This document shows, piece by piece, positions 23,922 to 34,579 of a DNA stretch of 53,272 nucleotides (the first letter of the stretch is position 1; the number at the start of each line of letters is the position of its first letter). This stretch comes from Priapulus caudatus (taxonomy: Eukaryota > Priapulida > Priapulimorpha > Priapulimorphida > Priapulidae), in assembly GCF_000485595.1 (NCBI RefSeq), contig NW_014577248.1, positions 36,099 through 89,370 of the forward strand. Direction: 5' to 3'. The notes beneath the pieces were generated by a model. That model saw nothing but the letters and a program-made list of their open reading frames with translations, was not told the DNA's origin and made no database searches. The translations under genes were made by a program, and so were the position numbers.

Positions 23922-24563
23922 GCACGCACACGCCCGCGACGTGTAAAGTAACGCTAAGCAGGCTCCCGCTCAGTCAAGCCGGCAGCCTACTCCTCCCTGC
24001 AACCAAAACCCGCGCGCCGACACGAGACTTGCCACGGCAACCGAAAGCTTCTTCGGTGGAGACGGAGGACGCCGAAAGCCCGAATGCGGAGTCGGAGGTC
24101 GTTGCCGTGCCGACGAGGTCGTCGCTGGCCGGCATGCGGAAAGCGAGACTGCCTAAGAGGTTCCTCATGTATGATCTTGGGAAACGCCGCGACGAGAAAG
24201 CCGCGTCTCCGGGAGAGGAGGAGAGGGCGTTGTCGCCGGGGAAGGTTGTCGCCGGGAAGTCTCCGGAGAAGGTCGTCATCGGGAAGTCTCCAGAAAAGGT
24301 CGTCATCGGGAAGTCACCGGGGAAGGCCATCCCCGGGAGGTCTCCGGGGAAGGTCATCCCCGGGAGGTCTCCGGGGAAGGTCATTCCTGGGAGGTCTCCA
24401 GGGAGCGAGGAGCGAGGGAGTGATGTGGGACCGCTCATTCCGGAAGATTCCGGCGAGCTGACGGGGTTGTCGCATCGGCGGCGACATCGAAAAAATTTCT
24501 CGACCGAAGACGTGGCTTTGACAGCGTATAGGAAACACCAGCTGAAGAAACCTCTGAAGCTAG
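23922..24563 (+). CDS. Second coding exon of the MBD gene (SPxK repeats)
   Basis: The acceptor ATTGACAG ends at 23921 and the donor GTAAGG begins at 24564. The exon supplies about 214 residues. The middle (about 24228-24405) holds seven near-copies of a ten-residue unit such as GKSPEKVVI or GRSPGKVIP, each with a Ser-Pro-x-Lys site of the kind phosphorylated by cyclin-dependent kinases. The end is basic (RRRHRKNF) and leads through KKPLKL straight into the MBD. The last base joins in phase to 25099. The repeat is coding: it keeps frame and its neighbours are non-repetitive coding sequence. Confidence 0.75.
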
Positions 24564-24576
24564 GTAAGGCGTTTCA

Positions 24577-24870
24577 CCGTAATAAAGCTGGTCAGGTAGA
24601 AGCGTTAGAGTAGACTGACACCGGTATCTGTAAATACCAATGATTCTTTTGATGGTTATCTATGGTCTGGTATAATGGTGTAAATTTTAATTTGTTAACT
24701 CTATCAAATAACATTAACTTCAATAAAGCTGGTCCGCTTGAAATGTTAGAGTAGACTGAAACTCATAACTGTAATGAGCAGTAATACTATCGATGATTCT
24801 CTCTGGTCTAGTACAATGGTGTTTTCTTATTAATTTATTAATTTATTAATACTTTATCGAATAACATTAC
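24577..24870. repeat. Duplicated intronic segment, two copies of about 140 bp
   Basis: AATAAAGCTGGTCNNNTNGAA, AGTAGACTGA, CAATGATTCTN and CAATAACATTA-type blocks appear in the same order near 24580-24715 and 24722-24870, with roughly 80 percent similarity by eye. Confidence 0.7.
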
Positions 24871-25098
24871 CACTGTCTCCAGCTCGCGTTACAGTACCCC
24901 ATACCTTGGTGTGGTAAGGGAAGCATCAATGATCAAATGCTTCATAAAATTGTGGGGAATTAAGAATCGTGACTTTGCATCATTTGGCTTACATTGTTTG
25001 TTTAATTACATTTGGAAAAGCCCTGCTTGTGCGACAAGATTGACATGGTTTGTAGTTGCTCCAAAAACCTAATAATGAACAATTATGTATCATTTTAG

Positions 25099-25427
25099 GT
25101 TGGAAGCGACAGATCGTTGTACGTTCCTCTATAGATGGCGCAACTAAAAAGAAGGGCGATGTTTATTATGTGACCCCGGATGGCACTAAATTGGTACGAA
25201 ATCTGCATAATTCTGTGCTTGAAACCATGCTCTAAGAATGAGCTATATATAGATATCTAGATCAGAAATACCGTTAGCACTAATTGGCGAACTTTGGTCG
25301 TGATTTGTACATATATCTTGTAATTTTATGTATAAAGCAGTTTTGTAAAAAGCATATTCATTACATATCTGATTTATTCTTTTCTTTTTTTTACTGCAGC
25401 GCTCCAAGCCAAGCGTTCTTAGCTACT
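25099..25427 (+). CDS. Methyl-CpG-binding domain, exons 25099-25193 and 25400-25427
   Basis: Two exons joined in phase encode an MBD core: GWKRQIVVRSS, then KKKGDVYYVTPDGTK, then RSKPSVLSY. In MBD1/2 and MeCP2 the Asp and Tyr of the DVYY strand and the Arg of RSK contact methylated CpG. All are kept, so binding to methylated DNA is plausible. The second exon has only 28 bases. Its donor (GTAAGT) leaves one base, and the phase does not match the next visible exon at 30353. Either a small exon is missing or indels in the noisy block distort the phase. Known MBD proteins act in the nucleus as DNA-methylation readers. Confidence 0.85.
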
Positions 25428-25913
25428 GTAAGTACCGCACAAAGATAGCGATATCAAAATATGTTAATGCTATGAAATTGCATTTCAGAATCTCGTTTAC
25501 TCTTAAAAGTTACTAAAGTACGGATTTTAAACAATTTTCTCATGACCGTTTTCTCATAGCTCACTGCAATCCTTATTGCTATAAGTATTGCTTGCGTATC
25601 AACACTGCGTGTGTGGTAGATAATATATCGTACACAGCGCTTTCCACCACTCCGAGCACCTCTCTACAATGTGTAACTCTCTAGAGTCTAGACTGTATGT
25701 TGCACCACGACGCTTCAACGTTGTCTGGTTGTTGTGTGTAACATCGGTGTCCGTTGTTATTGTTGGGTAGTGAGACAGAAGAGCATCAAAACGCTGAACG
25801 TGAACGACTTCTCGTTTTATCCTCTCTCCTCTCTTGCTCTCTCTCTCTTCTCTCTCTTTTCTCTTGCTATATGCGTTCGGCCGTGGATAGGCTTGCCATT
25901 GTTATCCGGCGGA

Positions 25914-25914
25914 C

Positions 25915-26013
<99 letters not shown>
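25914..26013. repeat. Poly-C tract of nearly 100 bases
   Basis: Almost pure cytosine with two G interruptions, unlikely to be correct in length. It marks the transition from clean sequence into the error-rich block. The corresponding place in the second copy (near 29165-29190) has normal sequence. Confidence 0.9.
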
Positions 26014-26209
26014 CCCCCCTTTGACATGAGCGTACCACCCCGTCCCTTATGGGTCGATCACAAGGGTTGGAGATGTGACAGAGCCAGGATAAAACACCTG
26101 CAGCGCGAGAAAGTGGGGGCGGGGGTGCTCGTCGATCAAGTGAGCGGATACGGAGGGCGGGGCGTGCGACGTCAAGCAAGAGATTACGGAGGCGGGGGTT
26201 GCCGGTCGT

Positions 26210-26680
26210 GAAGTGAGGGATGATGAAGGGGGGGGGGGGGGTGCCCGGTCGGTGAAGTGGGGGTATGAAGGGGGGGGGTGCGGTCGTGAAGTGAGCGGAT
26301 ATGAAGGGGGGGTGCCGGTCGTGAAGTGAGGGGTATGAAGGGGGGGGGTGCGGTCGTGAAGTGAGGGGTATGAAGGGGGGTTGCCGGTCGTGAAGTGAGC
26401 GGGTATGAAGGAGGGGGGGTGCCGGTCGTGAAGTGAGGGGTATGAAGGGGGTGGGGTGCCGGTCTGTAAGTGAGGGCGTATGAAGGGCCCGGGGGAGTGC
26501 CGGTCGTGAAGTGAGGGATACTGGAGGGGGGGGCGCGCGTGAATGGGGATCGGAGGGGGGTGGCCGGTCGTCAAGTGAGGGATAAGGAGGGTGGGTGCCG
26601 GTCGCGTGAAGTGAGGGATATGAGGGGGTGGTGCCGGTCGTTCAAGTGAGGCGATACGGAGGCGGGGGGCGGGGCGTCAT
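26210..26680. repeat. Minisatellite, about 36-bp unit, first copy
   Basis: Unit: GTGCCGGTCGTGAAGTGAGG followed by GGTATGAAGG and a G run. About 13 copies. The same array, preceded by the same GACATGAGCGTACCACCCCG sequence, recurs at 29280-29850. Confidence 0.9.
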
Positions 26681-27185
26681 GAAGTAAGAAGTAAGCCCGA
26701 CGGAAGGTCACTTCCCCAAACACAGTTCTATGTTGTATTATGCACAAACCTTTCTTTTGATTTATTATTCATCCTTAATCGGTGATATGCCGACAATACA
26801 TCGAGTGATATTGTTCACCCTTCCTTAACTACACATCTCCACAAGTGCTGTTGACAATTCCTATTATTATTCCTTGGCCTTGCACTCTTATAAAAGTCTA
26901 CGTAATAGGCACAATCTAGCGCCTATCTAAAAGCGAATTTGCCACACGAGAATGAGACAGTGTGAGATCTGATCTGTTTACGGTAAGAGTTGGGAGAAAT
27001 TGTATGCAGTTTATAGGGGAAGATACGTAAAGGGAGATGCCAGCCCACAGCCTAATTATTTGCATCGCTTTCGTTAGTCGCGTGTCGCGCTAAGCTGGTG
27101 GCTCCTGATTATGTGGTCTCAATGTTGTAGATATGTAATAATAACTAATATTAATATATAAATGTTCTGAATTGCGTGTTGCAAG

Positions 27186-27406
27186 GTGCCGGGCGGCCGA
27201 AGACCGAATCGAACCGAGCAACAAATGAACGACAAGCGCAACAACGAGTGCAGCAGAAACAAAGAAGAGCAATCCGTTAGTGCCGTGTGAACCAAGCGCA
27301 GCGAAGGCCATCTTAAGGCAAAGCCTAGCGATTAGACAGATCGCGACTGGCACGATGGGACAGACATCGAAATATTACCCACACCTGCAAACTAATGCAG
27401 CTAATG
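27186..27406 (+). pseudogene. Noisy copy A of the first AT-hook exon
   Basis: Corresponds to 30353-30570 but with several single-base indels, so the frame is broken. Flanking introns also match. The exon end (ACTAATGCAGCTAATG then GTATGT) has fewer problems here than in copy B, where an in-frame stop appears. Probably a sequencing or assembly duplicate of a single exon. Confidence 0.7.
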
Positions 27407-27436
27407 GTATGTAAATATATAATATATGTATTATAT

Positions 27437-27600
27437 TATGTTATGTTATGTTATGTTATGTTATGTTATGTTATGTTATGTTATGTTGTGTATATGTTAT
27501 GTTATGTTATGTTATGTAATATGTTATGTTATGTTATTTGTGTTGTGTTGTGTGTTGTGTTATATATGTATGTTATGTTATGTTTGCTATGTAAGCTTAT
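27437..27600. repeat. TTATG pentanucleotide microsatellite, copy A
   Basis: Runs of TTATG with TGTTG and TATAT interruptions, directly downstream of the AT-hook exon donor. Matches 30601-30770. Confidence 0.95.
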
Positions 27601-27779
27601 ATTATATTTTGTTTATATATTATATACCATATTATATCATATTATTTATACACATGCATCGATTCACCCACATTAAATTCACGTCCATTTCAGATTCGTA
27701 TTGTAAATGTGATTCCGGTTTCCGGTGCAATAATAGATTCTCATAATGTTACGTATGTTCCCCTTGCAGCAAACCCTGC

Positions 27780-27917
27780 GGCTGGAGATAAAAAACTGAA
27801 GATGGTGATGTACAGCAGCTTTCGCCACTGAAGCGTAAAAGAGGAAGGCCCTCTAAGGCGAGTCTGGATATGAGAGGGAATGGCTACAGCGAGACACAGG
27901 GGACGACCATTTCCTCG
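27780..27917 (+). pseudogene. Noisy copy A of the second AT-hook exon
   Basis: Between a CCCTTGCAG acceptor and a GTACGTAG donor. One frame reads KRKRGRPSKASL, an AT-hook core identical to that in the preceding exon, so the two exons look like an internal duplication. Copy B (30944-31099) is disrupted at this site. Indels elsewhere break the frame. Confidence 0.6.
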
Positions 27918-28171
27918 GTACGTAGAAAAATAAATGCATGCGGTAGTCTGTACTGGCCTGCAGTGTTTGTAAGGAAATCAATGTGGTGATCGAAAGAATC
28001 TTTGTTGATATCAAAATGGAGAGCAAGCAATTGCTCGGTAGTCTTCATGCTAGGGTGATCAAATATTAAGTTCTGAAGCATGTGATTTGTGATATATTTT
28101 GTAGCAATAATACAATCTGGCAGGAAGTACAATAAAGAGGTCACTAGCTAGTGATACCTGCAATATAAACA

Positions 28172-28212
<41 letters not shown>

Positions 28213-28246
28213 AACACTTCTGAAGTGAATATGTCCTACGTTGCAG

Positions 28247-28452
28247 CAAACAGGCAGGACCAGTTCAGTAAAAAGATCAGCTGACACTTAGACGAACAAC
28301 CACGAGCGACCCCAGCCAGCAGCAGCCAGCTGCAACCGAAAACAGAAAACAGTCGCAATCTCCAGCCACAGACAGCCAACAGAAGCCAGCATCAGCAGTC
28401 ATCAGCAGCAGCCGCAGCAAGCAGCAGCAGAAAGCAACAACCGAAGCAGCTC
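28247..28452 (+). pseudogene. Noisy copy A of the start of the poly-Gln exon
   Basis: Begins after a CGTTGCAG acceptor with the same CAGGCAGGACCAG sequence as 31435. It runs through Gln-rich codons with many extra C and A bases and stops at a 25-N gap (28453-28477). Confidence 0.7.
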
Positions 28453-28477
28453 NNNNNNNNNNNNNNNNNNNNNNNNN
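28453..28477. other. 25-N assembly gap
   Basis: Same length as the gap at 14832-14856. It separates the first noisy copy of the locus from sequence leading into the second copy. Confidence 0.99.
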
Positions 28478-28740
28478 CGCCGTGTCCTTTGCACGACCCC
28501 AAACGAGGAGCAGCAGCCGACGATGGGGCAGAGCATGGAGTATCCGCCGAATGAACAGTAAAGAGGGGGGATAGAAAGTATCCGGCCCGCAAAGATGTCT
28601 TACATCACAGAGTTCACCTAGATGCGAGTCGCGAAATCGCTATTGTAATTGTATTTGCTATTGTAATTGCACTGCGTCTATTGTAATTACTATTATGTAT
28701 GTGTTGCATCTTGCAAGTGTAACGTTTTCTCTCTCTATGG

Positions 28741-28752
28741 CCTCTCCATGAT

Positions 28753-28793
<41 letters not shown>

Positions 28794-28804
28794 TCGCTCT
28801 CTCT

Positions 28805-28844
<40 letters not shown>

Positions 28845-29140
28845 TCTCTCTCTCTCTCTCTCTCGTCTCTCTCCTCTCTCTCTCTGTCTCTGTCTCTGTC
28901 TCTGTCTCTGTCTCTGGTCTCTGTCTCTGTCTCTAGTCATCTGTCTCTGTCTCTGTCTCTGTTCTGTCTACTGTCTCTGTCTCTGTCTCTGTCATCTGTC
29001 TCTCTGTCTCTGTCTCTGTCTCTGTCTCTGTCTCTGTCTCTGTTCTCTCGTCTTTCTCTCTCCTCTCTCTTCTCTCTCTCTCTCTCTCTCTTTCTCGTCT
29101 CTCTCTTCTCTCTGCTCTCTCTCTCTCTCTTTCTTCTCTG
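28741..29140. repeat. CT / TCTG microsatellite
   Basis: Long TCTC and TCTGTC runs. The equivalent part of the first copy (25825-25866) has only a short CT-rich run, so array length is probably unreliable. Confidence 0.95.
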
Positions 29141-29279
29141 CTTACTATCGGTTGGCCCGTGGTATAGGTGTCCCGCATTGTACGGCGACACCTATGACAT
29201 GAGCGTACCACCCCGTCCCTTATGGGTCGATCACAAGGGTTGGGATGTTGACAGAGCCAGTGAAAACACCTGCAGCGCC

Positions 29280-29850
29280 GAGAAAGGTGGGGGGGTGGTG
29301 CCGGTCGATCAAGTGAGCGGATACGGAGGGGGGGGTGCCGATCGTCAAGCAAGAAGATACGAGGGGGGGGTCGCCGGTCGGTGAAGTGAGGGAGATGAAG
29401 GGGGGGGGGGGGTGCCCGGTGGTGAGTGAGGGTAGAAGGGGGGGGGTGCCTGGTCGTGAAGTGAGCGGATATGAAGGGGGGGTGCCGGTCGTGAAGTGTA
29501 GGGGTATGAAGGGGGGGGGTGCGGTCGTGAAGTTGAGGGTATGAAAGGGGGTTGCCGGTCGTGAAAGTGAGGGGTATGAAGGGAGGGGGGGTCCGGTCGT
29601 GAAGGTGAGGGGTATGAGGGGGTGGGGTGCCGCGTCGTAAGTGAGGGCGTATGAAGGGCCGGGGGGTGCCGGTCGTGAAGTGAGGGATACGGAGGGGGTG
29701 CGCGTCGTGAAGTGGGATCGGAGGGGTGCCGGTCGTCAAGTGAGGGATAAGCGAGGGTGGGTGCCGGTTGCGTGAAGTGAGCGGATATGAGGGGGTGGTG
29801 CCGGTCGTTCAAGTGAGGATTACGGACGGCGGGGGGGGCGGTCATGAAGT
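29280..29850. repeat. Minisatellite, about 36-bp unit, second copy
   Basis: Same unit and same left and right flanks as 26210-26680. Copies differ mostly in G-run length. Confidence 0.9.
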
Positions 29851-30352
29851 AAGAACGTAAGAGCCCGAACGAAAGGTCACTTACCCCAAACACAGTTCTA
29901 CTGTTGTATTATTGCTACAAGACCTTTCTTTTGTTTATTAATTCATCTAATCAGGTGTATGCCGACAATACAGCGGTTGATATTTTGTTTCACCCTTCCT
30001 TAACTACCACATCTCACAAGTGCTGTTAGACAAGTTTCCTATTATTAATTCCTTGGCCTGCACTCTTATAAAAGTCTACATTAAATAGGACAATCTAAGC
30101 GCTATTCTAAAAGCGAATTTGCCACACGAGAATGAGACAGTGTGAGATCTGATCTGTTTACGGTAAGAGTTGGGAGAAATTGTATGCAGTTTATAGGGGG
30201 AAGATCACGAAAGGGAGGATGCAGCACAGCTAATTATTGATCGCTCGTTAGTCGCGTGTCGCTAAGCTGTGGTCCTGATATGTGGTCTCAATGTTGTAGA
30301 ATGTAATAATAACTAATATAATATAATAAATGTTCTGAATTGCGTGTTGCAG

Positions 30353-30570
30353 GCTGCGGCGGCACGAAGAGCCGAAGTCGAACCGAGCCAACAAATGAAC
30401 GAACAAGCGCAACAACGAGTGCAGCAAGAAACAAAGGAGCATCCGTTAGTGCCGTTGAAACGCAAGCGAGGAAGGCCATCTAAGGCAAGCCTAGCGATTA
30501 GACAGATCGCGTCTGGCACGATGGGACAGACATCGAAATATTACCCACACCTGCACAACTAGCAGCTATG
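30353..30570 (+). CDS. AT-hook exon of the MBD gene, copy B (Gln-rich, KRKRGRPSK)
   Basis: A GTTGCAG acceptor precedes the exon and GTATGT follows. The frame reads an Ala/Arg/Glu start, a Gln-rich helix-like stretch (QQMNEQAQQRVQQE), then PLKRKRGRPSKASL and TMGQTSKYYPHL. The Arg-Gly-Arg-Pro core within a basic patch is an AT-hook, which binds the minor groove of AT-rich DNA. A stop near the end (after PHLHN) is not present in copy A and is probably an indel effect. The exon lies between the MBD and the poly-Gln exon, so the same protein is the simplest owner. Confidence 0.6.
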
Positions 30571-30600
30571 GTATGTAAATATATAATAGTATGTATTTTA

Positions 30601-30770
30601 TTATGTTATGTTATGTTATGTTATGTTATGTTATGTTATGTTATGTTATGTTATGTTATGTTATGTTATGTTATGTTATGTTAAATGTTATGTTATGTTA
30701 TGTTATGTTGTGTTGTGTTGTGTTATATATGTTATGTTATGTTATGTTATGCTATGTAATGTTATATTAT
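30601..30770. repeat. TTATG pentanucleotide microsatellite, copy B
   Basis: Directly downstream of the AT-hook exon as in copy A, with more repeats. Confidence 0.95.
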
Positions 30771-30943
30771 ATTTTGTTATTATAATATATCATATTATAT
30801 CATATTATTTATACACATGCATCGATCACCCACGCATCTAAATTCACGGTCCATTTCAGATTTCGTATTCGATAAATGTGATTCCGGTTGTTCCGTGTGC
30901 AATAGATAGATTCTCATTAATGTTACGTATGTTCCCCTTGCAG

Positions 30944-31099
30944 CAAACCCTGGCCGGCTGGCAGATAAAAAACTGAGATGGTTGATGTACAGGAGCTTTT
31001 CGCCAGCTGAGCGTAAAAGTAGAGAAGGCCTCTCGACGAGGAGTCTGGATTGTAGAGGGAATGGCTACAGCGAGGACACAGGGGACGACCAGTTCCTCG
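30944..31099 (+). pseudogene. Noisy copy B of the second AT-hook exon
   Basis: Same splice junctions as 27780-27917 (TTGCAG acceptor, GTACGTAG donor). It retains the AATGGCTACAGCGAG region but indels obscure the AT-hook codons. With copy A it defines an exon of about 140-155 bases whose exact reading frame I cannot fix. Confidence 0.6.
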
Positions 31100-31361
31100 G
31101 TACGTAGAAAATAAATGCATGCGGTAGTCTGTAACTGGCCTGCAGTGTTTGTAAGGAAATTCAATGTTGGTGATCGAAAGAATCTTTGTTGGATATCAAA
31201 ATGGAGAGCAAGCAATTTGCTCGGTAGTCTTTCATGCTTAGGGTGATCAAAATTAAGTTCTGAAGCATTGTGATTTGTGATATATTTGTACAATTAATAC
31301 AATCTGGCAGGGAAGTACAATAAAGAGGTCACTAGCTAGCTGATACCTGCATATAAAATGC

Positions 31362-31400
<39 letters not shown>

Positions 31401-31434
31401 ATAACACTTCTAGTGAATATGTCTACAGTTGCAG

Positions 31435-32567
31435 CAACAGGCAGGACCAGTCAGTAAAAAGATCAAGCTGACACTAGACGAACAACCACAGCGACCCCAG
31501 CAGCAGCAGCAGCTGCAACCGAAACAGAAACAGTCGCAATCTCAGCCACAGAAGCAACAGAAGCAGCCTCAGCAGTCTCAGCAGCAGCAGCAGCAGCAGC
31601 AGAAGCAACAACAGAAGCAGCCTCGCGCAGGCAGCAGCAGAAGCACACAGAAGCAGCCTCAGCAGCATGCAGCAGAGCAGCAACAGAAGCAACAACAGAA
31701 GCAGCCAGAAGCACACAACAGAAGCAGCAGGCGAAGGAGACGAGGAGGAGGAGCCGTGTCCTACTGTGCCGGCGGAGGAGTACATGGCAAGCTGTATGTT
31801 GAACCAGCGCACGCCCACGGTGCCCGGAGATCAGACCTATCGATGACCCCTCGACCGGACCTCCTCTATCAAGACAAACTCATTTCCTGGCCCCGATGAC
31901 CCGAACGCACGGCCTAAAGCTGATGCTCAACCCGTCCCTCGCCGTCGTCCGAAACCCAAGCTGCTGTTAAAACCAGACCCCATGCCAACATCTGGACCCG
32001 GCTCCTCCTCCTCCTCCTCCTCCTCGTATCTTCTCCCGTGACGTTCCTACAGCAAAGTCGCTAGCCTCCTCCGGCAAAGCTTCTCCAGGTGAAGTGGAAA
32101 AAAGCCCAGTCAAGCGAAGCGAGGAGGCGGCGGTGCGGAGCGTTCGCCTCAGCAGGTGCGACAAGAAACGCGCGATTTCATCGCGCTCCCCGAAGGAAGG
32201 CAGACATGGGGGGAGGGTCGTCGGGAGAAGTTCGCAGATGAAGGTTCCTCGGACGCAGACTCTGGGGCGAGGGCCGGTAAGGAACGGCGCATCTGGCGGA
32301 AGAGTGCGGACACTGCAGGAAAGGGAAAGTCTGCGCCTCCGGTAAGAAGATTTTATCGGCACAGGAAGAAAGGGGCGGCTCTGGGCAGCGATGGCAGGAA
32401 GAAGAAGGGCAATTACATTGTCCCACAGAAGTACAAGCGCGATGAACGAGGCAACTGATAGGTGAAAAGTCGGCCAGTAAAGGACTACGCGGCGGAAGCG
32501 ACTTCCCGCTCATCGCTCCCAAACATATCTGGAGGCACACGCGCAACAACCAGGGATTCGGCGACGT
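31435..32567 (+). pseudogene. Noisy copy B of the poly-Gln/Pro/Lys exon, full length
   Basis: The acceptor CAGTTGCAG ends at 31434 and the donor GTAAGT starts at 32568. The first part reads QQAGPVSKKIKLTLDEQ followed by a long Gln-rich tract with Lys. The second part is the same sequence as 33221-34089 but with frameshifts. It contains the 5' part of the exon that the clean copy lacks, so the real exon is best understood by comparing the two. The downstream intron minisatellite is also duplicated. Confidence 0.75.
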
Positions 32568-32579
32568 GTAAGTGACCGT

Positions 32580-33120
32580 CGAATTGTGTCTGGTATTGTG
32601 CACAGGAGTTGTGTCTGTGATTTGTACTCAGGAGTTATGTCTGTGTTTGTGCACATCGAGTTTGTTGTGTGGTACTCAAGATTGCTGTCTGTGTTCGTCT
32701 CAGCAGAGTTGGTCTGTTGTTGTGCACAGGCAGTTATGTCTGATGTTGTACTCAGGGAGTTGTGTCTGTGTTGGTGCCCACAGGAGTTGTGTTCTGCTGT
32801 TGACTACTCAGGAGTCTGTGTCTGTGTGTGTACTCAGGGCCGAGTTGGCAGCTGTCTGTGTTGTACTCAAAGTTGTGATCTGTGTTGTACTCAGGAGTCT
32901 GTTGTCTGTGTTGTAGCCACAGGATGTTGTGTCTGGTTGTGACACAGGAGTTGTGTCTGTGTTGTGCACAGGAGTGTGTCTGTGTTAGTTACTCAGGAGT
33001 TGTGTCTGTGTTGTACTCAGGACGATGTGTCTGTGTTGTGCTCAGCGGAGTTGTGTCTGTGTTGTACACAGGAGTTGTGTCTGTGTTGTGCACAGGAGTT
33101 GTGTCTGTGTTGTATGGTAG
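32580..33120. repeat. Minisatellite GTTGTGTCTGTGTTGTGCACAG, noisy copy
   Basis: About 27-bp units with CACAGGA or CTCAGGA variants and many indels. Same array as 34090-34350 and, like it, starts at the exon donor. Confidence 0.92.
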
Positions 33121-33220
33121 CACTTTGAGAATCGTTCGATGAGTGTGATGAGATAGAGAGATCAATAGAGAAATAGAGAGACCGAGAGAGAATAGAGAGA
33201 CTGAGAGAGAAATAATCAAG

Positions 33221-34089
33221 CAGCAGCAGCAGCAACAGAAGCAGCAGCAGCAGCAACAGAAGCAACAACAGAAGCAGCAGAAGCCACAACAGAAGCAGCA
33301 GGCGAAGGAAGACGAGGAGGAGGAGGTTCCTACTGCTGCCGGGGAGGAGTACATGGCCAAGCTTATGTTGAAGGCCGCCCAGGTGGCCGGACAGACCTAC
33401 GATGACCCCTCGGACGGACCTTCTCTATCCAAGACAAACTTCATTCCTGGCCTGACCCCGAACGCACGGCCTAAGCTGATGCTCAACCCGTCCCTCGCCG
33501 TTCGTCCGAAACCCAAGCTGCGGTTAAAACCAGACCCCATGCCAACATCTGACCCGGCTCCTCCTCCTCCTCCTCCTCGTTCTCCTCCTGTGACGGTTCC
33601 TACAGCAAAGTCGTACCTTCCTCCGGCAAAGCTTCTCCAGGTGAAGTGGAAAAAGCCCATCAAGCGAGGAGGAGGCGGCGGTGGCGGAGCGTTCGCTCAG
33701 CAGGTGCTGAACAAGAAACGCGCGATCATCGCCTCCCCGAAGAAGGCAGACATGCGGGGGAAGGTCGCGGAGAAGTTCGCAGAGAAGGTTCCTCGGACGC
33801 AGACTCTGGGGAGGCCGGTAAAGAACGGCGCTCTGGCGAAGAGTGGGACACTGCAGGAGAAGGGAAAGTCCGCGCTCCGGAAGAAGATTTTATCGGCACA
33901 GAAGAAAGGCGGCTCGGCAGCGATGCAGAAGAAGAAGGGCATTACATTGTCCCACACGAAGTACAAAGGCATGAACGAGGCAATGAAGGTGAAAAGTCGG
34001 CCAGTAAAGGACTACGGGCGGAAGCGACTTCCGCTCATCGCTCCCAACATACTGGAGGCACACGCGCACAACCAGGGATTCGGCGACGT
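33221..34089 (+). CDS. Poly-Gln/Pro/Lys exon of the MBD/F-box gene, clean copy lacking its 5' end
   Basis: The frame runs from a Gln/Lys tract (from 33221) through an acidic patch (EDEEEEVP), a KLMLNPSLAVRPKPKLRLKP segment, a proline run (PAPPPPPPR), a Lys-rich and glycine-rich part, and a basic tail (SRPVKDYGRKRLPLIAP) to the donor at 34090. It leaves two bases that pair exactly with the PHD exon. There is no acceptor at the left edge: the true exon start is seen only in the noisy copy (31435), and sequence just left of 33221 belongs to the following intron (compare 34336-34480). The region is probably a disordered, positively charged linker between the AT-hooks and PHD. No enzyme domain. 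Confidence 0.8.
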
Positions 34090-34350
34090 GTAAGTGACCG
34101 GAATTGTGTCTGTGTTGTGCACAGGAGTTGTGTCTGTGTTGTACTCAGGAGTTGTGTCTGTGTTGTGCACAGGAGTTGTGTCTGTGTTGTACTCAGGAGT
34201 TGTGTCTGTGTTGTGCACAGGAGTTGTGTCTGTGTTGTGCACAGGAGTTGTGTCTGTGTTGTGCACAGGAGTTGTGCCTGTGTTGTACACAGGAGTTGTG
34301 TCTGTGTTGTGCACAGGAGTTGTGTCTGTGTTGTATGGTAGCGCTTTGAG
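34090..34350. repeat. Minisatellite starting at the exon donor, about 27-bp unit
   Basis: Ten or so near-identical units GAGTTGTGTCTGTGTTGTGC + ACAG or ACTCAG. Each unit ends in a CACAG or CTCAG trinucleotide preceded by T-rich sequence, so each resembles a weak 3' splice site. A GA-rich tract (34366-34500) follows. Confidence 0.93.
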
Positions 34351-34579
34351 AATCGTTCAATGAGTGGTGATGAGATAGAGAGATCAAGAGAGAAATAGAG
34401 AGACCGAGACAGAAATAGAGATACTGAGAGAGAAATAGAGAGACTGAGAGAGAAATAGAGAGACCAAGAGAGAAATAGAAAGACCGAGAGAGAAAGGAGG
34501 TTTAGAGAGCGATAGGGGAAGCGGTTTCACTACTGCATCGCTGCTGTGGTGGGTCAAACGTGTGTATTGATTATTTCAG

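Noticed and set aside
28933-29739. 268-codon minus-strand frame of Pro-His then Arg-Glu-Asp runs
   Set aside because: It is translation of the 36-bp G-rich minisatellite followed by the CT microsatellite, within the error-rich block.
31435-32567. True pseudogene of the poly-Gln/Pro exon
   Set aside because: Indel-dominated differences, duplicated introns and an artificial join at 33220 make sequencing and assembly error more likely than a genuine second decayed copy. It is listed as a noisy copy.
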